Assembly: GCA_963693025.1 (NCBI GenBank)
Contig: OY843749.1
Coordinates: forward strand, 2,604,001 to 2,668,000
DNA: 64,000 nt
Direction of reading: 5' to 3'
Origin: JAHRAW01 sp963693025
GTDB lineage: Bacteria > Pseudomonadota > Gammaproteobacteria > Arenicellales > Poriferihabitantaceae
Below the pieces are notes generated by a model that did no database searches, was not told where the DNA came from, and saw nothing but the letters and a program-made list of their open reading frames with translations. Below, piece by piece: positions 16,769 through 24,930 of this stretch (position 1 is the stretch's first letter; every line of letters starts with the position of its first letter). Position numbers and translations under genes: made by a program.

Positions 16769-17317
16769 ATGAAAGACACCAAAGAAAAACTATCGCCGCT
16801 TAGCGTCGCGTTGCACTGGACGGTCGGCCTCTTTGTGATCGCCATGCTCGCGCTCGGTTTGGCGATGGAATCCTATGAGTTGTTTTTCCTATACCCGGTT
16901 CACAAGTCCATCGGCATTTTATTGTTCGTTGTGATTGTATGGCGCGTATACTGGCGTTTGTTCAACGGCTGGTTGCCGCCGCTTGGAAATTACCCGCATT
17001 GGCGGCGGATGTTGGCGCGCGCTTCGCATTGGGTTTTACTTGCCGGCACATTGTGGATGCCGTTATCGGGGATGCTGATGTCCGCGCTCGGCGGGAGCGG
17101 ATTGACGGTGTTCGGCATTGCGTTGCTGGCGGCGAACCGCGACGCCAACGGCAAGATAATCGCTTACAACGAGTCGCTGGCGCATTTTGCGCACACGCTG
17201 CATGCGCTCGGCGGTAAAATTTTAATCGCGGTGATTACGCTGCATGTTTGCGCGGCGCTTCATCATCATTTCATTGAAAAAGACAACGTGCTGCGCAGAA
17301 TGCTGGCGCGCCTTTAA
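16769..17317 (+). CDS. Cytochrome b561-family membrane protein
   Basis: A 182-residue di-haem b561-type protein of the inner membrane, expected to pass electrons between quinol or superoxide and other carriers. Four membrane segments are visible, around VALHWTVGLFVIAMLALGLA, IGILLFVVIVWRVYWRL, SHWVLLAGTLWMPLSGMLM and GGKILIAVITLHVCAAL. Candidate haem histidines are in ALHW, PVHKS, THTLHALGG-type (HTLHALGG) and LHV. It ends 26 bases before intact sufC and starts 25 bases after the cytochrome c gene, its probable redox partner. Confidence 0.87.
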   Translation: MKDTKEKLSPLSVALHWTVGLFVIAMLALGLAMESYELFFLYPVHKSIGILLFVVIVWRVYWRLFNGWLPPLGNYPHWRRMLARASHWVLLAGTLWMPLSGMLMSALGGSGLTVFGIALLAANRDANGKIIAYNESLAHFAHTLHALGGKILIAVITLHVCAALHHHFIEKDNVLRRMLARL

Positions 17318-17343
17318 CCTGAAACTTAACCTGAAACCGAAAA

Positions 17344-18099
17344 ATGCTAACTATCAAAAACCTATCCGCCAACGTCGACGGCAAGCCCATCCTCAACGGC
17401 ATCAACCTTGAAATAAAAGCCGGCGAAATCCACGCCGTTATGGGTCCCAACGGCTCCGGTAAAAGCACGCTGGCGAATGTGTTGGCGGGGCGGGAAGGGT
17501 ATGAAGTGACCGGCGGAAAGGTGCGGTATAAGGAGCGGGATTTGCTGGAGATGGCGCCGGAGATTCGGGCGCGGGAGGGGGTGTTTTTGGCGTTTCAGTA
17601 TCCGGTTGAGATTCCGGGGGTGACCAATCTTTACTTGCTCAAGGCGTCGCTCAATGCGATTCGCAAGCATCGTGGCGATGACGAGTTGAACGCGGTGGAG
17701 TTTCTTAAACTGATTAAGGAAAAGGCCGCGCTGGTGAAAATGAGCGAGGAGTTTTTGTATCGCTCGATTAACGAAGGCTTTTCCGGCGGCGAGAAAAAGC
17801 GCAACGAGATTTTGCAGATGGCGCTGCTTGAGCCGACCTTGAGCGTGCTCGATGAAACCGATTCGGGGCTGGACATAGACGCGCTGAAAGTCGTCGCCGA
17901 CGGCGTCAACACGTTGCGCGGCGACGACCGCGCGATGCTGGTGGTGACGCATTACCAACGCTTGCTGGACTACATCGTGCCGGACTTCGTGCATGTGCTG
18001 CACGGCGGGCGCATCGTGCGCTCCGGCGACAAATCGCTGGCGCTGGAACTGGAGCGCGAGGGCTACGGCTGGCTGGCGGAGCAGGCGGCGGCGCCATGA
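17344..18099 (+). CDS. sufC: Fe-S cluster assembly ATPase SufC (intact)
   Basis: ABC-type ATPase of the SufBC2D complex. The 251-residue product has Walker A GPNGSGKST, Q-loop region FLAFQYPVEIPGV, an ABC signature as FSGGEKKRNEILQM, Walker B LSVLDETDSGLDIDAL and the switch His in VVTHYQRLL, all as in SufC. It begins MLTIKNLSANVDGKPILNGI; the same start occurs twice more upstream as truncated copies. It overlaps sufD by an ATGA. Separation from sufB by accessory genes means it may depend on a promoter other than the iscR one. Confidence 0.97.
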   Translation: MLTIKNLSANVDGKPILNGINLEIKAGEIHAVMGPNGSGKSTLANVLAGREGYEVTGGKVRYKERDLLEMAPEIRAREGVFLAFQYPVEIPGVTNLYLLKASLNAIRKHRGDDELNAVEFLKLIKEKAALVKMSEEFLYRSINEGFSGGEKKRNEILQMALLEPTLSVLDETDSGLDIDALKVVADGVNTLRGDDRAMLVVTHYQRLLDYIVPDFVHVLHGGRIVRSGDKSLALELEREGYGWLAEQAAAP

Positions 18100-19418
18100 A
18101 TCCTGCCGCCGCGCACTATCTCGACCAGTGCCGCGCGCTCGCCGGCGAGTTGCCGGGGCGCCGGGTCGGGTGGTTGCAAGACCGCCGCCGCGCCGCGCTG
18201 GCGCGTTTTGAGGAAGTCGGTTTTCCAAGCCAACGCGATGAAGACTGGCGCTACACCGCCACGCGCCCAATCACCGCGAAGCGCTTTCACACCGCCGCCG
18301 ACCGCGACCCGTCCCCGCCTGTCACGGCGGCGCAACTCGACGCCCTGCGCATCAAAGGGCTGCAAAGCCACCGGCTGGTTTTTGTTGACGGCCTGTTTTG
18401 CGCGGCGTTGTCCGACCGCAGCGAGGCGGGCGCCGCGAGCGGGGTGGTGGTTGAATCGCTGGCGCGCGTGCTTGAGGAGCGCCCCGAATGCGTCGAGCAC
18501 GCGCTCGGCTCGGTCACGCCGCGCAAGCAGCACGGTTTCACCGCCCTCAACAACGCCTGCATCCGCGACGGCGTGGCGGTGCTGCTCGACGCCAACGCGC
18601 GCCCGGCGGCGCCGGTGGAAATGCTGTTCATCAGCGCCGCCGAAGACGGCTTCGCCCAGCCGCGCAACCTCGTCATCGCGGGCAAGGCAAGCAAAGCCGG
18701 TTTGATTGAGCGCCACTTGTCGGTCGGCGAGCACGCCGCCTTCACCAACAGCGCCACCGAAATCGTGCTGGGCGAGCGCGCGGAAATCGACTACTACCTG
18801 GTGCAGACGCAGTCGCCGGCGGCGCATCATATTTGCGGCATCTGGGCGAAGCAGGCGCGCGCCAGCCGCTTCCGTTGCCACACCGTCACCCTCGGCGGTG
18901 CGCTGGTGCGCAACGACCTCGGCGTTGAGTTGGCGGGCGAGCAGGCGCACTGCGACATGCTCGGGCTATACCATATTGCCGGCACGCAACACGTCGACAA
19001 TCACACGACGATGACCCACGCCGCCGAAAATTGCAGCAGTCGTGAACTCTATAAAGGCGTGCTCGATGCGCGCTCGCGGGCGGTGTTTCACGGGCGCATC
19101 GTGGTAGCAAAGGGCGCCCAGCAAACCAACGCCGCGCAAACCAACAACAACTTGCTGCTGTCGCGCGGCGCCGAAATCGACAGCAAGCCGCAACTGGAAA
19201 TTTACGCGGACGATGTCAAATGCTCGCACGGCGCAACGGTCGGGCGAATCGACGCCGACGCGCTGTTCTACCTGCGCTCGCGCGGCCTCGGCGAGGCCGA
19301 AGCCCGCGCGCTGCTGACCTTCGCTTTTGTCAACGATGTGGTCGGCGAAATCGCCATCGGCGAACTCAGAGAAGCGCTGGCGGACACGCTCGCCCAACAC
19401 TTGACGGACAACCCGTGA
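18096..19418 (+). CDS. sufD: Fe-S cluster assembly protein SufD
   Basis: SufB paralogue that pairs with SufB and SufC in the scaffold complex and helps with iron entry. The 440-residue length is normal. Typical stretches are GFPSQRDEDWRYT near the N-terminus, LYHIAGTQHVDNHTTMTHA, SRELYKGVLDARSRAVFHGR, AAQTNNNLLLSRGAEIDSKP, LEIYADDVKCSHGATVGRID and FYLRSRGL. The key His in KCSHGAT is present. It is coupled to sufC. The usual sufS cysteine desulfurase does not follow; sufT is next, after a short CGAACC-repeat spacer. Confidence 0.96.
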   Translation: MNPAAAHYLDQCRALAGELPGRRVGWLQDRRRAALARFEEVGFPSQRDEDWRYTATRPITAKRFHTAADRDPSPPVTAAQLDALRIKGLQSHRLVFVDGLFCAALSDRSEAGAASGVVVESLARVLEERPECVEHALGSVTPRKQHGFTALNNACIRDGVAVLLDANARPAAPVEMLFISAAEDGFAQPRNLVIAGKASKAGLIERHLSVGEHAAFTNSATEIVLGERAEIDYYLVQTQSPAAHHICGIWAKQARASRFRCHTVTLGGALVRNDLGVELAGEQAHCDMLGLYHIAGTQHVDNHTTMTHAAENCSSRELYKGVLDARSRAVFHGRIVVAKGAQQTNAAQTNNNLLLSRGAEIDSKPQLEIYADDVKCSHGATVGRIDADALFYLRSRGLGEAEARALLTFAFVNDVVGEIAIGELREALADTLAQHLTDNP

Positions 19419-19470
19419 CCGCCCGCATACCAACCCAAACACGAACCCGAACCCGAACCGGAACCCCGCT

Positions 19471-19953
19471 ATGAAGCACGTCAATCTCGACCCCCGCCTC
19501 GAAAAGAAGAAGGAGGAAATCATGCAGGAGTTCCGCCGGACTAACGATGACGGACCCGCGACGGTGCGCGTGAAGCCGCCGACGCTCGCGTCCGCCACCG
19601 CCAAGCCGGTTGCCGCTGAGCCGACGACCGCCGACGCCTCACCGCCGTCCGGAGAAGTCCTGAAAGAGCGCGTAATCGACGCGCTGAAAAACATCTACGA
19701 CCCCGAAATCCCGGTCAACATCTATGACCTCGGGTTGATTTACCGGGTCGAAATCACCGACGGTTTCGCCGCCATCGACATGACCCTGACGGCGCCCGGC
19801 TGCCCGGTGGCGCAGACCTTCCCCGGCATGGTGGAGGGCGCGGTCAAACTCGTGCCGGGCATCGCCGATGCGACCGTGGAACTGGTGTGGGAGCCGCCGT
19901 GGACGCAGGCGTTGATCAGCGAGGCGGCGCGTTTGGAACTGGGCTTGATATGA
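19471..19953 (+). CDS. sufT: SufT-type (DUF59/MIP18-like) Fe-S assembly protein
   Basis: A 160-residue protein whose residues 60-160 form a DUF59 domain: LKERVIDALKNIYDPEIPVN, IYDLGLIYRVEI, MTLTAPGCPVAQTFPGMV, and LVWEPPW. The conserved Cys in APGCP is present. Family members help maturation of Fe-S proteins, and the gene usually belongs to suf operons as it does here. The N-terminal 55 residues are a charged then Ala/Thr/Pro-rich extension of uncertain role. It overlaps the downstream Rieske gene by an ATGA. Confidence 0.87.
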   Translation: MKHVNLDPRLEKKKEEIMQEFRRTNDDGPATVRVKPPTLASATAKPVAAEPTTADASPPSGEVLKERVIDALKNIYDPEIPVNIYDLGLIYRVEITDGFAAIDMTLTAPGCPVAQTFPGMVEGAVKLVPGIADATVELVWEPPWTQALISEAARLELGLI

Positions 19954-20270
19954 GCGACTGGGTCAGCGTTCTGCCGGCGCGCGACATTCAACCGGGCGCA
20001 CACGCGTTGGTTGAAATCGAAGGGGCGGCCATCGCCGTGTTCAATCTGGCGGGCGAGTTCTGCGCCATCGAAGATGTGTGCACGCACGACGGCAGCGAAA
20101 TCGCGAGCGGCTGCATCGTTGACGGCGCCATCGAATGCCCCCGCCACGGCGCCCGATTCGACCTCAAAACCGGCGAGGTGACCGCGCCGCCGGCGTATGA
20201 GCCGGTCGCCGTCTTTCCGGTGCGGGTGGTGGACGGCATCGTGCAAGTGCGCGACGACCGCTGGGACTGA
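19950..20270 (+). CDS. Rieske-type [2Fe-2S] ferredoxin-like protein
   Basis: A 106-residue soluble Rieske protein beginning MSDWVSVLPARDIQPG. Cluster-binding motifs are CTHDGSEI (C-x-H) and CPRHGARFD (C-x2-H). This is the non-haem-iron oxygenase ferredoxin type, and such genes commonly terminate suf operons. Translation is coupled to sufT. It probably serves as an electron carrier for Fe-S biogenesis or an unlinked enzyme, but no partner can be named from the window. Confidence 0.88.
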   Translation: MSDWVSVLPARDIQPGAHALVEIEGAAIAVFNLAGEFCAIEDVCTHDGSEIASGCIVDGAIECPRHGARFDLKTGEVTAPPAYEPVAVFPVRVVDGIVQVRDDRWD

Positions 20271-20332
20271 CCCGGCGCCGGCAATTCGGCAATTCGGCGA
20301 CCGCAAGCCGCCGTGCACCGAGCGCGCCAACT

Positions 20333-20342
20333 GCGCTACAAT
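20333..20342 (+). promoter_or_regulatory. Possible -10 element upstream of murA
   Basis: GCGCTACAAT contains TACAAT 29 bases before the murA ATG; no convincing -35 is seen. The match is similar to the TGCTACACT elements found before the iscA and rplS-cluster genes. Confidence 0.3.
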
Positions 20343-20371
20343 CACGCCAACCACTCGCCCCCCGATTCCGA

Positions 20372-21655
20372 ATGGACAAACTCATCGCCACCGGCGGCGG
20401 CCCGCTCAACGGCGAGGTGCGCATCTCCGGCGCCAAAAATGCCGCCCTGCCGGTGATGATCTGCTCGTTGCTGACCGAGGAGACGCTGACCATCAGCAAT
20501 ATCCCGCATCTGAACGACATCACCACCACGATGGAGTTGCTCGCCCAACTCGGCGTCAAACTCCAGGTTGACGAGAAGTTGACCATCGAGGCGGACGCCT
20601 CCGAGGTCAGCAGTCTGGTCGCCCCGTACCAGTTGGTGCGCACGATGCGCGCATCCATTCTGGTGCTCGGTCCGCTGGTGGCGCGCTTCGGCAGGGCGGA
20701 GGTGTCGTTGCCCGGCGGCTGCGCAATCGGCTCGCGCCCCGTCAACCTGCACCTCAAAGGCTTGCAAGCGCTCGGCGCCGAGGTCTCCATCGACGGCGGC
20801 TATATCAAGGCGCGCGCCAAGCGCCTCACCGGCGCGCGCATTTTTATGGACATGATTTCGGTGACCGGCACCGAGAACCTGATGATGGCGGCGACCCTGG
20901 CGGAGGGCGTCACCGTCATAGAAAACGCCGCGCGCGAACCGGAAGTCATCGACCTCGCCGACTGCCTCAATGCGATGGGCGCGAAAATCAGCGGCGCCGG
21001 CGGCGACGAAATCACCATCGAGGGCGTGGAGCGGCTCGGCGGAGCCTGCCATCGCGTCATCCCCGACCGCATCGAAGCCGGCACGTTTCTGGTGGCGGCG
21101 GCGGTCTCCGGCGGGGAGATTAAAATCAAGGACGCCAAGCCGCAGCAAATCGATGCGGTGCTCGGCAAACTGCGCGAAGCGGGCGCCGAGGTGGAAGCCG
21201 GCGAGGACTGGGTGCACCTCAAATCGCCTGCGGAAAAACTCAAGTCGGTCAACATTCGCACCGCGCCCTATCCGGCTTTCCCGACCGACATGCAGGCGCA
21301 GTTTGTGCTGCTCAACAGCGTCGCCGAGGGCACCGCCACGGTGGTCGAAACCGTGTTTGAAAACCGCTTCATGCACATCCACGAGTTGCGGCGAATGGGC
21401 GCCGATATTGAACTGGACGGCAACACCGCCGTGGTGCGCGGGGTGGACCGGCTGCACGCCGCCCCGGTGATGGCGACCGACCTGCGCGCCTCGGCGTGCC
21501 TCGTGCTCGCCGGGCTCATCGCCGACGGCGAAACCCTCATCGACCGCATCTACCACATCGACCGCGGCTATCACTGCATCGAGGAAAAACTCTCGCAGGT
21601 GGGCGCCGCGATTCGCCGCGTCCCCGGCAACTATTTTGACCGAATGAGCGCGTAG
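20372..21655 (+). CDS. murA: UDP-N-acetylglucosamine 1-carboxyvinyltransferase MurA
   Basis: Cytoplasmic transferase that adds enolpyruvate to UDP-GlcNAc, the first step of peptidoglycan synthesis and the target of fosfomycin. The 427-residue product begins MDKLIATGGGPLNGEVRISG, with AKNAALPVMICSLLTEE. The loop that bears the catalytic Cys in most species reads LPGGCAIGSRPVNLHLKGL, and the Cys is present. FPTDMQAQFVLLNSVAEGTA and the late ENRFMHIHELRRMGA are also typical. hisD and hisC follow, a common gammaproteobacterial arrangement, but hisG is not between them. Confidence 0.97.
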   Translation: MDKLIATGGGPLNGEVRISGAKNAALPVMICSLLTEETLTISNIPHLNDITTTMELLAQLGVKLQVDEKLTIEADASEVSSLVAPYQLVRTMRASILVLGPLVARFGRAEVSLPGGCAIGSRPVNLHLKGLQALGAEVSIDGGYIKARAKRLTGARIFMDMISVTGTENLMMAATLAEGVTVIENAAREPEVIDLADCLNAMGAKISGAGGDEITIEGVERLGGACHRVIPDRIEAGTFLVAAAVSGGEIKIKDAKPQQIDAVLGKLREAGAEVEAGEDWVHLKSPAEKLKSVNIRTAPYPAFPTDMQAQFVLLNSVAEGTATVVETVFENRFMHIHELRRMGADIELDGNTAVVRGVDRLHAAPVMATDLRASACLVLAGLIADGETLIDRIYHIDRGYHCIEEKLSQVGAAIRRVPGNYFDRMSA

Positions 21656-21702
21656 GCGGCGGTTGCCTTGCGCCCACGGCTCCCCACCGCCCGAAAGATG
21701 AC

Positions 21703-23016
21703 ATGCCAGCGGTAATCAACAGCGCCGACGACAGTTTTGAACGCGACTTGGCGCGCTTGCTGGCGCGAGACGATGCGTATGACCGCGCGGTGGAAGCGGC
21801 GGTGGCGGACATCATCGCCGAAGTTCGGCGAGACGGCGACGCCGCGCTGGTCGCGTTGACCGCGCGCCTCGACCGCCGCGAAATCACTACGGCGAAAGAC
21901 CTCGAACTGCCGCGCGAGCAAATCGAAGCGGCGCCGGATGCCATCGCGCCCGAAGTCGCCGACGCATTGCGCGCCGCGGCGCACCGAATCGAGCAATACC
22001 ACCGCCACGAAGCGCAGCAGTCGTGGCAGGTTGAGGAAGCCGACGGCACCCGGCTCGGGCAGCGCATCACGGCGCTCGCGCGGGTCGGTGTCTATGTGCC
22101 GGGCGGCAAGGCGGCATACCCGTCGTCGGCGCTGATGACCATCATCCCCGCCAAGGTGGCGGGCGTCGGCGAAATCATCATGACCGTCCCGGCGCCGGGC
22201 GGCGAGGTCAACCCGGCGGTGCTGGCGGCGGCGGCGCTCGCCGGCGTTGACCGCGTGTTCACCATCGGCGGGGCGCAGGCGATTGCGGCGTTGGCGTATG
22301 CCACCGAAAGCGTGCCGGCGGTGGACAAAATCGTCGGACCGGGCAACAGTTATGTGGCGACCGCCAAGCGGCTGGTGTTCGGCAAGGTCGGCATCGACAT
22401 GATTGCGGGACCTTCCGAGGTGGTGGTCATCTGCGACCAGTCCGCCGACAGCGACTGGGTGGCGATGGACTTATTCGCCCAGGCCGAGCACGACGAGCGC
22501 GCGCAATCCATCGCCATCACCGACAGCGACGCGATGGTCACCGCCATCCGGCGCTCGATGGAGCAACTGCTGCCGCAACTGGAGCGCCGCGCCATCATCG
22601 AATCCGCGCTCGCCCGCCACGGCGCGATTATCAAGGTCGCCGACCTGCGCGCCGCGGTGGCGCTGTCCAACCGCATCGCGCCGGAGCATCTCGAGTTGAT
22701 GGTGGCGCAGCCGCAGCGGTTGCTCGACGCCGTTCGGCACGCCGGCGCTATTTTTGTCGGCGCGCACAGCGCCGAAGCGCTCGGCGATTACTGCGCCGGA
22801 CCCAACCACGTGCTGCCGACCGCCGGCGCCGCCCGCTTCAGTTCGCCGCTCGGTGTGTATGACTTCCAGAAGCGCAGCAGCGTGATTTGCGCGAGCCGCG
22901 AAGGCGCTGCGAAAATGGCGGCAATCGCCTCCACGCTGGCGCGTTGCGAAGGTCTCGACGCGCACGCGCGCGCGGCGGAATACCGCCTGTCGTCTCCCAA
23001 ACAAACGCGCAAGTGA
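21703..23016 (+). CDS. hisD: Histidinol dehydrogenase HisD
   Basis: Zn-dependent NAD enzyme that oxidises histidinol to histidine in two steps. The 437-residue product has the family runs ARVGVYVPGGKAAYPSSALM, VPAPGGEVNP, IGGAQAIAALAYATESVP, DKIVGPGNSYVATAKRLVFG, DMIAGPSEVVVI, QAEHDERAQSI and PEHLELMVAQP, plus GPNHVLPT. Gln and His in the QAEHDERAQ run are zinc and catalytic residues. It lies between murA and hisC with short gaps and is probably cotranscribed with both. Confidence 0.97.
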   Translation: MPAVINSADDSFERDLARLLARDDAYDRAVEAAVADIIAEVRRDGDAALVALTARLDRREITTAKDLELPREQIEAAPDAIAPEVADALRAAAHRIEQYHRHEAQQSWQVEEADGTRLGQRITALARVGVYVPGGKAAYPSSALMTIIPAKVAGVGEIIMTVPAPGGEVNPAVLAAAALAGVDRVFTIGGAQAIAALAYATESVPAVDKIVGPGNSYVATAKRLVFGKVGIDMIAGPSEVVVICDQSADSDWVAMDLFAQAEHDERAQSIAITDSDAMVTAIRRSMEQLLPQLERRAIIESALARHGAIIKVADLRAAVALSNRIAPEHLELMVAQPQRLLDAVRHAGAIFVGAHSAEALGDYCAGPNHVLPTAGAARFSSPLGVYDFQKRSSVICASREGAAKMAAIASTLARCEGLDAHARAAEYRLSSPKQTRK

Positions 23017-23023
23017 GTCACGC

Positions 23024-24136
23024 ATGAGCGCCAAGCCTGACAACGCGGATTCCGATTGCGAGCGCATCAGCGTGTGGGTGCGCAAGGAGGTGCTGGCGGC
23101 GGCGGCTTATCAAGTGCCGCCGGCGGACGGGCTGATTAAACTCGACGCGATGGAAAACCCCTATCCGCTGCCGGACGAACTCAAACCGCAGTGGCTCGCG
23201 CGCCTCGGCGAGGCGGACATCAACCGCTATCCCGACCCGCACTGCGCCGCGCTCAAACGCCAACTGCGCGCCACCTTCGACATCGCCGACGCGCACGGCG
23301 TGGTGCTCGGCAACGGCTCGGATGAATTGATTCAGATGATTGCGCTACTGGTCGGCGGACCGGGACGCTGCATCCTCGCGCCGACGCCGACCTTTTCGAT
23401 GTATGCGTTGATTGCGGCGTTCACCGGCGCCGAATTTGCCGGCGTGCCGCTGCGCGCCGACTTCAGCCTGGACGGCGATGCGCTGCTCGACGCCATTCGC
23501 CGCCACCAACCGGCGTGCGTGTTCCTGGCATACCCCAACAACCCCACCGGCAACTGCTTTGACGAAGCCGTGATTGCCGAAGTGCTGGCACATGCGCCGG
23601 GGTTGGTGGTGCTGGACGAAGCGTATTTTTCATTTTGCCGGCGCAGTTTCCTCGCGCACCTCGCGCGCCACCCGCACCTGCTCATTCTGCGCACGCTCTC
23701 CAAAAGCGGCATGGCGGGGCTGCGGCTCGGACTGCTGGTCGCGCATCCGCGCTGGGCGGAGCAACTGGAGAAGGTGCGGCTGCCCTATAACATCAACAGC
23801 CTGACGCAGTTGAGCGCGGCGTTCTATCTTGAGCACCACGACGTCATGCAACGCCAAGCCGAGCGCATCATCCGCCACCGCCAGGACTTGCTGGACCAAC
23901 TCGCTGAGCTGGAGAGTGAACCAACGGTGCGCGCCTTCCCGAGCGACGCCAATTTCATCCTGTTCCGGTTGGAGCGGGGCGCGGAGCAAATCCACGCCCG
24001 CCTCGTGGAGCGCGGAGTTCTGGTCAAGAACCTGCACCGCGCCGGCACGCCGCTGGAAAACTGCCTGCGCGTGACCGTCGGTACCGAGGACGAAAACAAC
24101 CGCTTTGTTGAAGCGTTGCGCGACAGTCTGAAATAG
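23024..24136 (+). CDS. hisC: Histidinol-phosphate aminotransferase HisC
   Basis: PLP-dependent aminotransferase that forms histidinol phosphate from imidazole-acetol phosphate and glutamate. The 370-residue product has the fold type I features KLDAMENPYPLP, NRYPDPHCAALKRQL, GNGSDELIQMI, YPNNPTGNCF, VVLDEAYFSF and the PLP-lysine region RTLSKSGMAGLRLG (Lys in LSKS). It ends VTVGTEDENNRFVEAL. The start is 7 bases after hisD, so the two are coupled in one transcript. It converges with the fdx-coaD-rsmD cluster. Confidence 0.96.
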   Translation: MSAKPDNADSDCERISVWVRKEVLAAAAYQVPPADGLIKLDAMENPYPLPDELKPQWLARLGEADINRYPDPHCAALKRQLRATFDIADAHGVVLGNGSDELIQMIALLVGGPGRCILAPTPTFSMYALIAAFTGAEFAGVPLRADFSLDGDALLDAIRRHQPACVFLAYPNNPTGNCFDEAVIAEVLAHAPGLVVLDEAYFSFCRRSFLAHLARHPHLLILRTLSKSGMAGLRLGLLVAHPRWAEQLEKVRLPYNINSLTQLSAAFYLEHHDVMQRQAERIIRHRQDLLDQLAELESEPTVRAFPSDANFILFRLERGAEQIHARLVERGVLVKNLHRAGTPLENCLRVTVGTEDENNRFVEALRDSLK

Positions 24137-24146
24137 CGGCGCGCGC

Positions 24147-24413
24147 TCAGTGCGAAGGCGTGCTTTCTGCTTCGGTCAAGCGTCGGTATTTATACAAGAG
24201 TTCGCGCCGCGATTCGGGGTGCGCCGGGTCGAGCGGGATGCAATCCACCGGGCAAATTTCCACGCACTGACTGGTGGCGAAATGCCCGACGCATTCGGTG
24301 CAGCGCGTCCAGTCGATTTGATAGATTTCCGCGCCTTGAAAGATCGCGTCGTTGGGGCATTCCGGCTCGCACACATCGCAGTTGATGCACTCGTCGGTAA
24401 TCGTTAGCGCCAT
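24147..24413 (-). CDS. fdx: YfhL-type 2[4Fe-4S] ferredoxin
   Basis: An 88-residue ferredoxin beginning MALTITDECINCDVCEPECP. The first cluster motif is C-x2-C-x2-C-x3-C (ECINCDVCEPECP). The second, CTECVGHFATSQCVEICPVD, has the longer loop between cysteines characteristic of the YfhL/allochromatium-type ferredoxins. It is a small cytoplasmic electron carrier. It lies 28 bases downstream of coaD and is probably cotranscribed with coaD and rsmD, a frequent gammaproteobacterial cluster. Confidence 0.93.
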   Translation of the reverse strand: MALTITDECINCDVCEPECPNDAIFQGAEIYQIDWTRCTECVGHFATSQCVEICPVDCIPLDPAHPESRRELLYKYRRLTEAESTPSH

Positions 24414-24441
24414 CGGAGTTGCTTACGCGCGCCGTCGCGCG

Positions 24442-24930
24442 CTATTCGGGAGGCTCGAATTTTTCTTTCAACGCGCGCAAGGTTTCGGCATGCACGAATG
24501 CGCCGATGTCGCCGCCGTGGCGCGCGATTTCCTTAATCAGCGAAGCGGACACGAAAGTATAATGCTCCGCCGGCGCGAGAAACACCGTCTCCAGTTGCGG
24601 GTCCAGCCGGCGGTTCATCGACGCCAGTTGAAACTCATACTCAAAATCGGACACCGCGCGCAACCCCCGCAGAATCACTCCGGCGTTGGACTGACGGGCG
24701 AAGTCGATCAGCAAACCCGAAAAGCCGACCACCTCAACGTTGTCGATTTCGCACAACGCCTTGCGCGCCAAACCGATGCGCTCGGTCAGCGAGAACACGG
24801 GAAATTTTTCCGCGTTGTCGGCAATCGCCAGAATGATGCGGTCGAACATACGCGCCGCGCGCACCACCAGGTCGCTGTGGCCATTGGTAATCGGGTCGAA
24901 GGTGCCCGGATAGACTGCGATTTTTTTCAT
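24442..24930 (-). CDS. coaD: Phosphopantetheine adenylyltransferase CoaD
   Basis: Nucleotidyltransferase that converts 4'-phosphopantetheine plus ATP to dephospho-CoA. The 162-residue product begins MKKIAVYPGTFDPITNGHSD, containing the T/HxGH nucleotide motif as TNGH. GVILRGLRAVSDFEYEFQLA and YTFVSASLIKEIARHGGD are further family motifs. The longer in-frame start lies inside rsmD and was rejected. Its ATG overlaps the rsmD stop (ATGA), showing coupled translation. coaE, the next pathway step, is about 13 kb away in this window. Confidence 0.96.
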   Translation of the reverse strand: MKKIAVYPGTFDPITNGHSDLVVRAARMFDRIILAIADNAEKFPVFSLTERIGLARKALCEIDNVEVVGFSGLLIDFARQSNAGVILRGLRAVSDFEYEFQLASMNRRLDPQLETVFLAPAEHYTFVSASLIKEIARHGGDIGAFVHAETLRALKEKFEPPE

